A stretch of DNA of 64,000 nt from an uncultured Phascolarctobacterium sp. (GTDB lineage Bacteria; Bacillota; Negativicutes; Acidaminococcales; Acidaminococcaceae): NCBI GenBank assembly GCA_905207485.1, contig CAJLLL010000002.1, positions 20,447 to 84,446 on the forward strand. The letters are read 5' to 3'. Within the stretch, counting starts at the first letter, position 1. Every line of letters begins with the position of its first letter. This document shows, one piece after another, positions 52,191 to 62,010 of this stretch. A program made the position numbers and the translations under genes. Under the pieces are notes generated by a model. It searched no databases, was not told where the DNA came from, and saw only the letters and a program-made list of their open reading frames with translations.

Positions 52191-52403
52191 TTATTTAAGC
52201 ACTGTTACTTCGGTAGTGCGCACGCGCGCTTCCACAGCTTCCGCCAGTCCGTTGCCGTCGGCGTTGAACACATCGCTTTCAATTACGTTCTGCATGGCTG
52301 TGCGCGCTTCTTCCGCCGTTACATTCTCACGCGGGCCGGTTACGTTAAGCACTTTCTGTTTGCCGTCTGCCTTTTTAAATACAAGCTGCAATACTTTTTC
52401 CAT
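52191..52403 (-). CDS. DUF2922 small protein
   Basis: A 70-residue protein matching the DUF2922 pattern: EKVLQLVFKKADGKQKVLNV, then VTAEEARTAMQNVIESDVF, then a closing TTEVTVLK. No signal or membrane span. AAGGAG lies 9 bases before the ATG. Middle gene of a DUF1659-DUF2922-YvrJ trio that recurs in Firmicutes with unknown function. Confidence 0.88.
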   Translation of the reverse strand: MEKVLQLVFKKADGKQKVLNVTGPRENVTAEEARTAMQNVIESDVFNADGNGLAEAVEARVRTTEVTVLK

Positions 52404-52422
52404 TATTATCTGCTCCTTTCAA

Positions 52423-52647
52423 TTACTCTGCTTCTGCCACTTCGGCTTTTTCGGTTACAACAATGCTTACAACTTCATTTTCCATCAGGCTGCCCAGCGC
52501 CGTACCAGCTTTAACAAGGTCATCAGCAGAAGCTTCCTTTTTAATGCCCGAGTAGCTGTGCGCTTTGGTTTTTGCAATTCCTTCATCATCAAAACCATCC
52601 TCCACGTTAATTGCCATAGTTTGGGATAATACTGTTTTTACTGCCAT
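52423..52647 (-). CDS. DUF1659 small protein
   Basis: The start is ATG 52647, eight bases after AAGGAG; the longer open frame to 52788 lacks support. The 74-residue protein has the DUF1659 elements KAHSYSGIKKEASADDLVKA and LGSLMENEVVSIVVTEKAEV. First of the trio with DUF2922 and YvrJ. Function unknown. Confidence 0.85.
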   Translation of the reverse strand: MAVKTVLSQTMAINVEDGFDDEGIAKTKAHSYSGIKKEASADDLVKAGTALGSLMENEVVSIVVTEKAEVAEAE

Positions 52648-52992
52648 TTCAACGGCTCCTTTCTGCGGGCTGTTTTGTTGTTTGCCCTTACATCCATATA
52701 AACGTGTTTTGCTTTTTGTAATTAACCGTGCCCTAAAAATTTGTTTTGGCAACTGAAAAAATACCTTTTTATAAACATTGATACGCATTTTTACACCTTC
52801 TACTCTGAAAGCACTAATATACCCCTCTGCCTGTCATAACGGAGAATTCATCTGTTTTAGCACTCAAAACCGTTAACTTAGCAAGAATTCACATTTTTTT
52901 ACACCTTTTTAGGTTGTTTTTTAACCAATTTTATGAGAAAATATATGGGTGAGCATTTTAGACTGGTTTTAAAAGTTGGGAGTAATTTTCGT
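52648..52992. other. Gene-free divergent region between DUF1659 and the M23 peptidase
   Basis: AT-rich, about 345 bases, must contain promoters for both directions, but no pair of boxes stands out. A weak GGTT/AACC hairpin at about 52912-52925 is the only structure noticed. The reading frames that enter it lack ribosome-binding sites. Confidence 0.4.
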
Positions 52993-53928
52993 ATGGAATC
53001 ACAAAAAAAGCATAAACGTAAAATAAATGATGAATTTACATTGATGTTTATTCCGCACAACGGCAAAGAAACAAAAACTTACAGCTTCCGCGAAAGCAAG
53101 CTGGGCAAAATAGGCCTTGTGCTTGGCATACTGTTCTTCTTCGGGCTTATTGCCACTATCAGAACTTCGATACTTGTGTATGATGCACATGCAAGCCGTC
53201 AGGAACTTGCCGTGTACCGCAGCGAGCAGGCAGCGCAGGAGCAGAAACTTGCCGCTTTGCAGAAAGAAAATGAAGAACTGCAAAAAGATATGGCTGAAAT
53301 TTCCGCACTGGAAAACGAAGTACGCCGCGAACTGGGCGTTGTTTCCCAACAGCCTTCCCGCGGCAGCGTTGACCGCAGCAAATACATGGGTCAGGGCGGC
53401 CCGATGCAGGCTGACATAAAAATGATTGACGTTTATGCAGCCCAGACCAAAAACCTGCAAACCGAAATGCAGCAGAAAAAAGAATCGCTGCAATCTTTGC
53501 TGGCACAGCTTAAAGAACGTAAGGCACTGCTTAATGCCACTCCGGATATCTGGCCGACGTCCGGCGGTGAAATTACTTCCCGTTTCGGCGGCAGGACTAA
53601 CCCCTTCAGCGGCAGCGGCTATGATTACCATCCCGGCATTGATATCGGCAACGATTACGGCGCACCGGTTTATGCAGGCGCAGCCGGATATGTTGAATAC
53701 GCAGGCTGGTACAGCGGCTATGGCCGTTATGTAAAAATTGAGCATGGCTACGGTTATGAAACCGCTTACGGCCATATGTCCTCCATTGCCGTATCTGACG
53801 GCGAATATGTTGAAAAAGGCCAAATTATCGGCTATGTAGGCAGCAGCGGTTACAGCACAGGACCGCACCTGCATTATGAAGTTATCATCAATGGTCAGGA
53901 TTCCGACCCGCTTAAATTAATACGCTGA
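52993..53928 (+). CDS. Membrane-anchored M23 (LytM) peptidoglycan endopeptidase
   Basis: The ATG at 52993 follows GGGAG by 10 bases; the frame extends 20 codons upstream. The 311-residue protein has a basic cytoplasmic N-terminus (1-40), one membrane span (about 44-62), a coiled coil (about 75-125 and 150-180) and a C-terminal LytM domain (about 195-305). The zinc motifs are complete: HPGIDIG (HxxxD), HLHYE, and the GHM/S-type turn in YGHMSSIAVSDGEYVEKGQ. The layout matches the activating or cutting M23 factors used in wall growth and division. Confidence 0.92.
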   Translation: MESQKKHKRKINDEFTLMFIPHNGKETKTYSFRESKLGKIGLVLGILFFFGLIATIRTSILVYDAHASRQELAVYRSEQAAQEQKLAALQKENEELQKDMAEISALENEVRRELGVVSQQPSRGSVDRSKYMGQGGPMQADIKMIDVYAAQTKNLQTEMQQKKESLQSLLAQLKERKALLNATPDIWPTSGGEITSRFGGRTNPFSGSGYDYHPGIDIGNDYGAPVYAGAAGYVEYAGWYSGYGRYVKIEHGYGYETAYGHMSSIAVSDGEYVEKGQIIGYVGSSGYSTGPHLHYEVIINGQDSDPLKLIR

Positions 53929-53933
53929 TATAT

Positions 53934-53967
53934 AAAAAAACACCGCTTTTAAAGCGGTGTTTTTTTA
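53934..53967. terminator. Terminator of the M23 peptidase gene
   Basis: AAAAAACACCGCTTT and AAAGCGGTGTTTTTTT form a long perfect stem with almost no loop, just after the stop codon. Confidence 0.9.
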
Positions 53968-54159
53968 TTGCCGGTATGGGAAGCTATGGTTATTATCATG
54001 CCAAATATTGCCTTCATTTTTCCTTCCGTTGCCGCTCTCCCCAAAAAGGTTTCCTGCCCCTCTAACAAACAGAAAACTATTAATATATGTCAAAGGCAAA
54101 AGTAAAAAAACAGTTCCGTCTGTTGTCATAACTGAAAACTAAATTTCATCTGTTAAAAC
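53968..54159. other. Gene-free spacer before the groEL terminator
   Basis: About 190 bases with no supported reading frame, repeat or promoter that I can identify. Confidence 0.4.
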
Positions 54160-54190
54160 AAAATCCCGCAGGCAAAACCTGCGGGATTTT
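54160..54190 (-). terminator. Terminator of groESL
   Basis: AAAATCCCGCAGG and CCTGCGGGATTTT form a 13-bp stem with a 5-base loop, 55 bases after groEL. Confidence 0.85.
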
Positions 54191-54245
54191 TTATAAGGGG
54201 AAAGTTTATGAAAATTTAAAGTTTGATGTTTTGGCAAACTGCCTG

Positions 54246-55886
<1,641 letters not shown>

Positions 55887-55900
55887 TTAAATTTTATCAA

Positions 55901-56185
55901 TTACAGTACAGCAAGTACGTCGCGTTCAGAAAGAATCAAATATTCTTTGCCGTCCAGTTTAAATTCGGTTCCGGAATATTTTGCAAAAACAACTTCTTCG
56001 CCAACTTTAACTTCCGGTGCAACGCGGGTGCCGTTATCCAGCACGCGGCCAGCGCCTACAGCGATTACTTTGCCAGTCTGCGGTCTTTCTTTGGATGCGG
56101 TGTCCGGCAGATAAATGCCGCTGGCAGTTTTTTCTTCTTTAGTAGTAATTTCTACAACAATGTGGTCTGCTAATGGTTTTAACAT
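55901..56185 (-). CDS. groES: Co-chaperonin GroES
   Basis: The 94-residue lid of the GroEL chamber: PLADHIVVE at the start, the mobile loop [15 protein letters not shown] (about 20-34), [15 protein letters not shown] and [13 protein letters not shown] at the end. First gene of groESL, with a CIRCE element 60 bases upstream. Confidence 0.97.
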   Translation of the reverse strand: MLKPLADHIVVEITTKEEKTASGIYLPDTASKERPQTGKVIAVGAGRVLDNGTRVAPEVKVGEEVVFAKYSGTEFKLDGKEYLILSERDVLAVL

Positions 56186-56242
56186 TTGTACATTCCCCTT
56201 TCGGATATAGTTACAATTATTGGTAAAGTCTTTTTTATCTTG

Positions 56243-56269
56243 TTAGCACTCATCTTGTTCGAGTGCTAA
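56243..56269. promoter_or_regulatory. CIRCE operator (HrcA binding site)
   Basis: Perfect TTAGCACTC-N9-GAGTGCTAA just downstream of the groESL promoter. HrcA bound here represses the operon and is released on heat shock. hrcA itself is not in the window. Confidence 0.97.
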
Positions 56270-56280
56270 CTACAATTATT

Positions 56281-56308
56281 ATTATATTCATCTTTGGCAA
56301 AAAAGCAA
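56281..56308 (-). promoter_or_regulatory. groESL promoter
   Basis: Minus-strand TTGCTT and TATAAT with 16-base spacing; the start point would fall at the edge of the CIRCE element. Confidence 0.7.
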
Positions 56309-56342
56309 GTACTTTTTTTGACAAATGCGTGAAAAATAGAGG

Positions 56343-56390
56343 TAAAAACAAAAACCTTCTGTTTAAAACCATTTTGTTAAAAACAGAAGG
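56343..56390 (-). terminator. Orphan leftward terminator-like hairpin
   Basis: CCTTCTGTTT and AAACAGAAGG pair around a 16-base loop and, read leftward, are followed by TTTTTGTTTTTACC. No leftward gene ends here; the next one upstream already has its own terminator. It may be left from a lost gene. Confidence 0.5.
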
Positions 56391-56594
56391 GCCAAACTCA
56401 TAAAAAAATGCACGTTGCCAATTACCGGTAAAGGTGAAGTTGATATTGTAATGACAGAACTTGGCATGTTCCGCTTTAAAGACGGCAAAGTTATTTTGGA
56501 AAAAATTGCACCGGAAATTGACCTTGATTACATTAAGAGCGTTACTGAATTAGAATATGAAGTAAGCCCTAATTTAGAAAAATTACTACAATAA
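56391..56594 (+). pseudogene. C-terminal remnant of a CoA-transferase subunit B
   Basis: A 67-codon frame reads AKLIKKCTLPITGKGEVDIV, then TELGMFRFKDGKVILEKIAP, and ends in a stop. This matches the last third of acetate/3-oxoacid CoA-transferase beta subunits (KKCTLPLTG, then ELGVF...L.EIAPG). There is no start codon, no ribosome-binding site and no upstream part of the gene; the match begins right after the orphan hairpin. A rightward terminator still follows. It is a truncated relic. Confidence 0.8.
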
Positions 56595-56600
56595 AAGTAA

Positions 56601-56632
56601 AAGAAGCATATTATAAAATATGCTTCTTTTTA
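56601..56632 (+). terminator. Terminator after the CoA-transferase relic
   Basis: AAGAAGCATA and TATGCTTCTT with an 8-base loop and T-run, correctly placed for the decayed gene. Confidence 0.8.
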
Positions 56633-56672
56633 TTTCTTTACAACAAGCTGAATAACATTAATAAATCAAACA

Positions 56673-56692
56673 AAGCCCGATTTTACCCGGGC
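56673..56692 (-). terminator. Terminator of the glycine-betaine transporter operon
   Basis: GCCCG and CGGGC pair around an 8-base loop and are followed by TTTGTTTGATTT on the minus strand. Confidence 0.6.
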
Positions 56693-56704
56693 CTTATTTG
56701 ATAT

Positions 56705-57901
56705 TTAAGCTACAAACGAAGAAAGCACCGAAGCTTTTGTGATGATGCCGCGGAAAACCTGTTCCTCGTCAACCACTGCCAGCGGGAACATTGCCGATGC
56801 AGCCATAGGCACAATTGTTTCAACCGGCGCGTTTAAATCATTAACTACCGGTATATTTCTGATAATAGATTCTTCAAAGCTGTATTTGCCATCTCTTACA
56901 GCAAGCGCGCCGTCAAGAGTAATTAAACCTATAAAACGCATTTGCTCGCCTACAACATAAGCGCTTGATACGCCGTTGGCATACATACTTTTTAGTGCCG
57001 TATTGGCTCCGTCCGTATTTTTTATAATACAGGACGGAACTGACATAATATTGCGTACAGTAAAAACTTTTGTTGTGTTTACATTATGAATAAAACGCCG
57101 TACATAATCATCCGCCGGGTTAGAAAGCATATTTTCCGGCGTATCTATCTGCACCATGCGCCCGTCGCGCAAAATGCCAACCCTGTCGCCCAGTTTAAAC
57201 GCTTCGTTAATATCATGGGTAATAAACACTATTGTTTTGCCCATTTTTTCCTGAATACGCAAAAGTTCAAACTGCAAATCGTTTTTAACAAGCGGGTCAA
57301 GAGCAGAAAAAGCTTCGTCCATCAGTAAAATATCCGGGTCATTGGTAAGTGCGCGCGCAATGCCTACACGCTGCTTCATGCCGCCAGAAAGACTTGAAAG
57401 CTGTTCATGCTCATATCCTTCAAGCCCTACCATTTTAAGCATTTCCATTGCTTTTGCTTCGCGTTCTTCACGTCCTACGCCGCGAATTTCCAACCCGTAT
57501 GCCGCATTACTCAGCACATCGCGGTGCGAAAGCATACCGCCGTTTTGGAATACCATGGATATTTTAGTTCTGCGCAGCTCCTGAAGTTGTTTTTCATTAA
57601 ACTTGGTAATATCTTTGCCGTCAATTAAAATTTCTCCGCGCGTAGGCGTATGCAGCATATTAAGGCACCGAACTATGGTAGATTTGCCGCTGCCGCTAAG
57701 ACCTATAAGCACAAACAGCTCGCCGCGCTTTACATCAAACGATACGTTGCTTACCGCCGCCATAATGCCGGTAGTTTCCATTACTTCGCGCCTGGTAGCG
57801 CCAAGTTCCATTAATTTATATGCAGCTTTGCTTCTGTCCAAAAAATCGAAATCGCCAAAAAGTTTATATAAATTTTTTACTTCCAAAATAACGTCTGCCA
57901 T
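56705..57901 (-). CDS. opuAA: Glycine betaine/proline ABC transporter ATPase with CBS domains
   Basis: The 398-residue ATPase of a quaternary-amine importer. Motifs: Walker A GLSGSGKST (about 65), signature LSSLSGGMKQRVGIARAL (about 165), Walker B DILLMDEAFSALDP. Two C-terminal CBS domains follow (about 280-395), which in OpuA sense ionic strength. The N-terminal stretch GATRREVMETTGIMAAV is typical of the ProV/OpuAA group. Last of three genes; its start codon overlaps the permease stop by one base. Confidence 0.95.
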   Translation of the reverse strand: MADVILEVKNLYKLFGDFDFLDRSKAAYKLMELGATRREVMETTGIMAAVSNVSFDVKRGELFVLIGLSGSGKSTIVRCLNMLHTPTRGEILIDGKDITKFNEKQLQELRRTKISMVFQNGGMLSHRDVLSNAAYGLEIRGVGREEREAKAMEMLKMVGLEGYEHEQLSSLSGGMKQRVGIARALTNDPDILLMDEAFSALDPLVKNDLQFELLRIQEKMGKTIVFITHDINEAFKLGDRVGILRDGRMVQIDTPENMLSNPADDYVRRFIHNVNTTKVFTVRNIMSVPSCIIKNTDGANTALKSMYANGVSSAYVVGEQMRFIGLITLDGALAVRDGKYSFEESIIRNIPVVNDLNAPVETIVPMAASAMFPLAVVDEEQVFRGIITKASVLSSFVA

Positions 57902-58758
57902 TATTTATCCTCCTTTTTAATAATGCTTTGGGTAAGGCGGTCAATAATAATAGCCATAATTACTATTGCAAAGCCGGCAACAATGCCGCGCCCGGATTCC
58001 ATACGGTTTATAGCAATCAACACTTCCATGCCAAGGCCGTTAGCGCCAATCATAGCACAGGTTACAACCATGGCCACAGCCATCATCATTGTCTGGTTTA
58101 TACCCGTCATAATGGTAGGCAGTGCCTGCGGTATCTGCACTTTAAAAAGCGTTTGCATTGAAGATGCACCAAAAGCGCGCGATGCTTCTACAACCTCCGG
58201 GTCAACCTGCCTGATGCCATGGCTTGTAAGACGTATTACAGGCACAACCGCATATACAACCGTTGCCAAAACGGCAGGCACTTTGCCGGGGCCAAGCAGC
58301 ATTACCGCAGGAATCATATATACAAAGGTAGGCATAGTCTGCATAGCGTCAAGCACAGGGCGCATAATAGTGTCCGCACCGCGTACCGCAGCCAGCAAAA
58401 TTCCTATCGGAAGGCCAATAAGCAGCGATATAAACACCGCCGTTATAACAATTGCCAAAGTTTCATTCATCATATTCCAGTATCCGCACGCTCCTATTAA
58501 AAACAGCAGCGCGCCATACATAAAACCATTTTTGTAACTTCCCATGATTTTTTTAGCGGCAAAAATTACCAAAATAATAAACAGCCACCACGGAATCAGG
58601 TTTAACCCATCGTTAATGCCATTAATAAAAACGCTTAGCACTCTTTTGGCTAGGACAAAAAATTCACCGTAATTAATGTTAATATAACGCACAAAGTTAT
58701 CAATTGGCTCTGTGATATTCAAATTAATTTCCGGAAAATTAAAAAGTATATTCTGCAT
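57901..58758 (-). CDS. opuAB: Glycine betaine/proline ABC transporter permease
   Basis: The 285-residue permease has six or seven hydrophobic spans and the EAA loop VEASRAFGASSMQTLFKVQIPQALP (split). The start is placed at ATG 58758 (MQNILFNFPEINLN), where homology begins; the Shine-Dalgarno (GGGG) is weak, and the binding-protein gene ends 4 bases before it, so coupling is likely. The open frame extends 28 codons upstream. Confidence 0.93.
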   Translation of the reverse strand: MQNILFNFPEINLNITEPIDNFVRYININYGEFFVLAKRVLSVFINGINDGLNLIPWWLFIILVIFAAKKIMGSYKNGFMYGALLFLIGACGYWNMMNETLAIVITAVFISLLIGLPIGILLAAVRGADTIMRPVLDAMQTMPTFVYMIPAVMLLGPGKVPAVLATVVYAVVPVIRLTSHGIRQVDPEVVEASRAFGASSMQTLFKVQIPQALPTIMTGINQTMMMAVAMVVTCAMIGANGLGMEVLIAINRMESGRGIVAGFAIVIMAIIIDRLTQSIIKKEDK

Positions 58759-58762
58759 AAAA

Positions 58763-59758
58763 TCAACCCCGTTCTTTCTGCAAACATTCCCGCACAAGCT
58801 GTGCTTTATCAGGCGGCAGCCATTTATCAAGCAAATCGTCATGTACAGTCATAAAATGTATAGCCGCATCGTCATAGCTGGCACGGTTGTCGGCAATATA
58901 AGCAAGCGCTTCTGCCGTAAGCGCGCTGCTTGTATGGTAACGCTTTAAAAACTCTGTAAATTCCGGCTGACGCTGCGGAAAACGGCTATTAGCCGCTACA
59001 ACGACAGGCACCGGGCGGGCTGCCGTTTTGCCTTCTTCAAAACCCTGTGGGTCATAAGGAGCATCATCTAACAAAACCATATCCAGTTTGCCGCTGAGCC
59101 ATGTTGGTTCATAATTATAACCAACTATGGGCAAACCTTTTTCATACGCAGCCATAAACGCAGTGTTCATAGTTGCCTCGCTGCCCGGGCGGAAATAAAC
59201 AAAATCTTTATCAAGCCCATAATATTCATATTTTTTATACATTACGGCATCTATCGCCCAACCGGGAATAGCTCCGTAAATGCGCCCTTTTTCAGGTTCT
59301 TCCTCATCTTTAAAAACTTCTTTGTATTTCGCAAGGTCAGCTACAGTTTTTAAACCCGGCGCTGCCGGTTCAATTCCACGTTGCGGGTCTCCTTCAATAA
59401 CATAACGGGGCACATAAAACCCCTGGCGGTTATCATCAAAATTAATGCCCAGTTCTACTACGCCGCCCGCCGCCTTATCGCCGGCATATGCCGGTGTGTT
59501 GTCCGTCCATAATTCCATGTTAACGTCAACATCACCGCGTACAAGCGCCGCCTCTAAAATAGGGGTCGAACTTGATAAAATTTCCGGTTCTAAGCCGTAA
59601 GCATTTTTAGCAATATACACTGCAACAGCATTATGGAACTTAACGCTGTCCCAACCGCCATCGGCAAAAACAACGGCTTTTTCATTTATTCCGCCGCAGC
59701 CGGACAGGTTAATGCCCAGGCACAGCGCAGCAATCAGGGTAGTAAATTTTTTCAACAT
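58763..59758 (-). CDS. opuAC: Glycine betaine-binding lipoprotein
   Basis: The 331-residue solute-binding protein has a lipoprotein signal (lipobox LSGC, Cys about 21) and the OpuAC-type fold (VVFADGGWDSVKFHNAVAVY, then MELWTDNTPAY, GAIPGWAIDAVMYKKYEYYG, YNYEPTWLSGKLDMVLLDD). The Trp residues in WDS, GWAID and PTWL fit the aromatic cage for a trimethylammonium group. First gene of the operon, which here runs binding protein-permease-ATPase. Confidence 0.93.
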   Translation of the reverse strand: MLKKFTTLIAALCLGINLSGCGGINEKAVVFADGGWDSVKFHNAVAVYIAKNAYGLEPEILSSSTPILEAALVRGDVDVNMELWTDNTPAYAGDKAAGGVVELGINFDDNRQGFYVPRYVIEGDPQRGIEPAAPGLKTVADLAKYKEVFKDEEEPEKGRIYGAIPGWAIDAVMYKKYEYYGLDKDFVYFRPGSEATMNTAFMAAYEKGLPIVGYNYEPTWLSGKLDMVLLDDAPYDPQGFEEGKTAARPVPVVVAANSRFPQRQPEFTEFLKRYHTSSALTAEALAYIADNRASYDDAAIHFMTVHDDLLDKWLPPDKAQLVRECLQKERG

Positions 59759-59785
59759 AAGACCTGCCTCCTGCTTGACATTTCG

Positions 59786-59811
59786 ACAACTTAATATTAT
59801 TATAAAGTTGT
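59786..59811. promoter_or_regulatory. Inverted repeat overlapping the transporter promoter, candidate BusR operator
   Basis: ACAACTT-N12-AAGTTGT lies in the divergent gap between the transporter operon and the busR-like gene. The spacer contains a leftward TATAAT (59799-59804), so a bound repressor would block the transporter promoter. Confidence 0.55.
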
Positions 59812-59890
59812 TGGTTTGCTTTCATTGTAAACGCTTTTTTGAATTAGGTCAAATAAAAGTTTTATAAAGATTTTTAAAAGGAAGATAACC

Positions 59891-60520
59891 ATGCCGAACA
59901 AACATCAAATTGCTGAACCTGTTTATCAAAAAATAGCCCTTGACTTGGCGAAAAAAATTGCCGAAGACGTTTACACGCCGGGTGAAAAATTATATGGGCG
60001 TTCCGTGCTGGCAGCCCAGTATGCAGTTTCCCCAGAAACAATCCGCAGGGCGCTTTTTATTTTAAAAGATTTAGGAATAGTAAGCGTCACCGGCGGCAGC
60101 GGCGCAGTAGTTGCCTCTAAAGAAGCTGCTGAACGCCTTGCGCACCGCTTTCAACATTTTTCCGATGTTAATTCTGTAAAAGAAAATATTGAACAGCTTG
60201 CCGCACAACAGCAAAAACAGCAAAATGAACTTTTAGAAAATGTACATAAGCTTTTGCATCAGATTGAAGTTTTCCGTTTAAATGCGCCCATATTGCCTTA
60301 CGAAATTAAAATTACCAAAGAATGCCGCTTTCTCGGCAAAATGATTTCGGAAATAAACTTTTGGCAAAACACCGGCGTTACAGTTGTTGCTATACGCAAA
60401 AAAAACGAACTCATCATTTCCCCTGGGCCTTACGCCCTGTTTGAAGAAGGAGACTGTTTCATTCTTGTAGGCAAGGAAGGCAGCTATAACACTGTAAGGG
60501 ATTATCTCTATCAAAAATAA
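59891..60520 (+). CDS. busR: BusR-like GntR/RCK_C transcriptional repressor
   Basis: The 209-residue protein has a GntR winged helix (about 8-75; YQKIALDLAKKIAEDVYTPG, VSPETIRRALFILKDLGIV). A coiled coil follows (about 85-130), then an RCK_C/TrkA-C domain (about 135-207; LPYEIKITKECRFLGKMISE, NTGVTVVAIRKKNELIISPGPYALFEEGD). This is the layout of BusR of Lactococcus and Streptococcus, which binds c-di-AMP in RCK_C and then represses betaine import. It diverges from a betaine transporter here, the same context. Binding of c-di-AMP is inferred from family. Confidence 0.9.
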   Translation: MPNKHQIAEPVYQKIALDLAKKIAEDVYTPGEKLYGRSVLAAQYAVSPETIRRALFILKDLGIVSVTGGSGAVVASKEAAERLAHRFQHFSDVNSVKENIEQLAAQQQKQQNELLENVHKLLHQIEVFRLNAPILPYEIKITKECRFLGKMISEINFWQNTGVTVVAIRKKNELIISPGPYALFEEGDCFILVGKEGSYNTVRDYLYQK

Positions 60521-60542
60521 TTTATTAATTAAAGAAAACCAA

Positions 60543-60698
60543 GTGGATGAACCAAAATTAAACAAACTGCGCCCTTTTACAAGCCCGCCGCTTATTGAAA
60601 GTTTTATGAAATTTTACGGCATGACGGAAGATGAAGCCGGCGCAGGTTATACTGCGCATACGCCGCAGGAAATTGCAGAACTGACTACAAGCAAATAA
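60543..60698 (+). pseudogene. Internally deleted duplicate of the HAD phosphatase gene
   Basis: A 51-codon frame from a GTG reads VDEPKLNKLRPFTSPPLIES and TPQEIAELTTSK. Its left part matches 62107-62202 with about 8 mismatches in 96 bases and its right part matches 62627-62651 exactly over 25 bases. The 5' third is missing, and 405 bases are deleted in frame between two GAAGAAGCC repeats of the parent. No ribosome-binding site is visible, and the catalytic Asp motif is lost. Confidence 0.85.
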
Positions 60699-60702
60699 AA
60701 AC

Positions 60703-60738
60703 AAAAAAGAGGCATATCATAATGATATGCCTCTTTTT
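60703..60738. terminator. Bidirectional terminator between the HAD relic and alaX
   Basis: AAAAAGAGGCATATCAT and ATGATATGCCTCTTTTT form a 17-bp near-perfect stem. Confidence 0.9.
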
Positions 60739-60748
60739 TATTTTATTA

Positions 60749-61933
60749 CTACATAAACAGCGTATGTGCTTTTTGCTGCCAGTCCGTTGTATCTGCGCCG
60801 CTGCCCTGGGCAAAATCGGGTTTGCCGCCGCCGCGCCCGCCATACAGTTCATTAGCTTTTTGGCAATATGTACGGCAATCGGCGTTTACATCTGCGCTGT
60901 GCCCAAACATATAGTTTACCCTGCCGCCTGCTTTGTAAATTACGCCGACAAGCAGGTTTTCCATTGCCGTTACTTTTTGCAGCAGCATTTTGGCATCTGC
61001 CGCACTGCAATCTTCCGGCGTTATTATAACAAGGCGGCTGTTATCCGGCAACATGCGCGCCGTGCTTAAAAACTGCGGAAGCTGCGCATCATAAAGCGCC
61101 ATTGTTTTTTCTTTAACGCGTGCGTTCAATGCCGTAATTTCGCTTTGCAGCCGTTCTACTGCTTCCGGCACCTGCACAGTTTTTACAGAAAGCATCTGTG
61201 CCGTTTTGCGCAGCACGGAGTTTTTGCGGCGCACGGCCTCCAAAGCCCAACGCCCGCACAAAAAGCTGATGCGCTGCCCCTGTTTATGTTTTTCGGCGCT
61301 GACGATATGAATAATGCCAATCTCACCGGTGCGGTGCGGATGCGTGCCGCAGCAGGTGCAGATATCGCCGTCCTGTACGCTTACAAGGCGCAGCGTTCCC
61401 GTAAGTTTGGTATTTTTCTTGCGCATGGTATATTTATCCAAATCTGTATGCGGCACATAGCTTACGCTGACAGGCTTATCAAGCCAGATTTCACGGTTGG
61501 CAAAATCTTCGGTCTGCGCCAGTTCTTCCGCCGTCAGTTCTTTATCAAGGTCAATGGTAACGAGCCCTTCACTCATGTGAAAGCCGATATTGTTTGCGCC
61601 AAACAGCTTCCACGCAGCGTAAGACAAAATATGCTCGCCGCAATGCTGCTGCATATGGTCAAGGCGCACCACCCCGTCAACTTCGGCTTTAACAATGCTG
61701 CCTACCTCAAGAGGTTTATCGCAGTAATGCGAAATGCGCCCTTCTTTTTCCGCCACATGGGTAACAACAGCATCTCCCAGCTTGCCGCGGTCGCTGAGCT
61801 GCCCGCCGCCTTCTGGAAAAAACACCGTGCGGTCAAGTTCTGCGGCATAACCGTTTTTGCAAGGTTCACAGGCTGTAACCTTAGCTTCGCACTGCCATAA
61901 ATAAGCATCGTTTTCAAATAATTTTTCTGTCAT
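60749..61933 (-). CDS. Alanyl-tRNA editing protein, AlaX-L type with DHHA1 domain
   Basis: Removes Ser or Gly wrongly attached to tRNA-Ala. The 394-residue protein has an AlaRS second-additional-domain core (about 1-235) with zinc ligands HMQQHCGEHIL (about 94-104) and CTCCGTHPHRTGEIG (about 195), preceded by VFFPEGGGQLSDRG. A DHHA1 domain follows (about 260-394; GGRGGGKPDFAQGSG). It is longer than minimal AlaX proteins and resembles alanyl-tRNA synthetase without its catalytic part. Lies between the two copies of the HAD sequence. Confidence 0.92.
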   Translation of the reverse strand: MTEKLFENDAYLWQCEAKVTACEPCKNGYAAELDRTVFFPEGGGQLSDRGKLGDAVVTHVAEKEGRISHYCDKPLEVGSIVKAEVDGVVRLDHMQQHCGEHILSYAAWKLFGANNIGFHMSEGLVTIDLDKELTAEELAQTEDFANREIWLDKPVSVSYVPHTDLDKYTMRKKNTKLTGTLRLVSVQDGDICTCCGTHPHRTGEIGIIHIVSAEKHKQGQRISFLCGRWALEAVRRKNSVLRKTAQMLSVKTVQVPEAVERLQSEITALNARVKEKTMALYDAQLPQFLSTARMLPDNSRLVIITPEDCSAADAKMLLQKVTAMENLLVGVIYKAGGRVNYMFGHSADVNADCRTYCQKANELYGGRGGGKPDFAQGSGADTTDWQQKAHTLFM

Positions 61934-62010
61934 TTCAAACCCCTCACTTGTAAAACAATCTACGCTTATATTATAATTACTCTTGTAAAAATATTAAAGG
62001 AGAAATTTTA

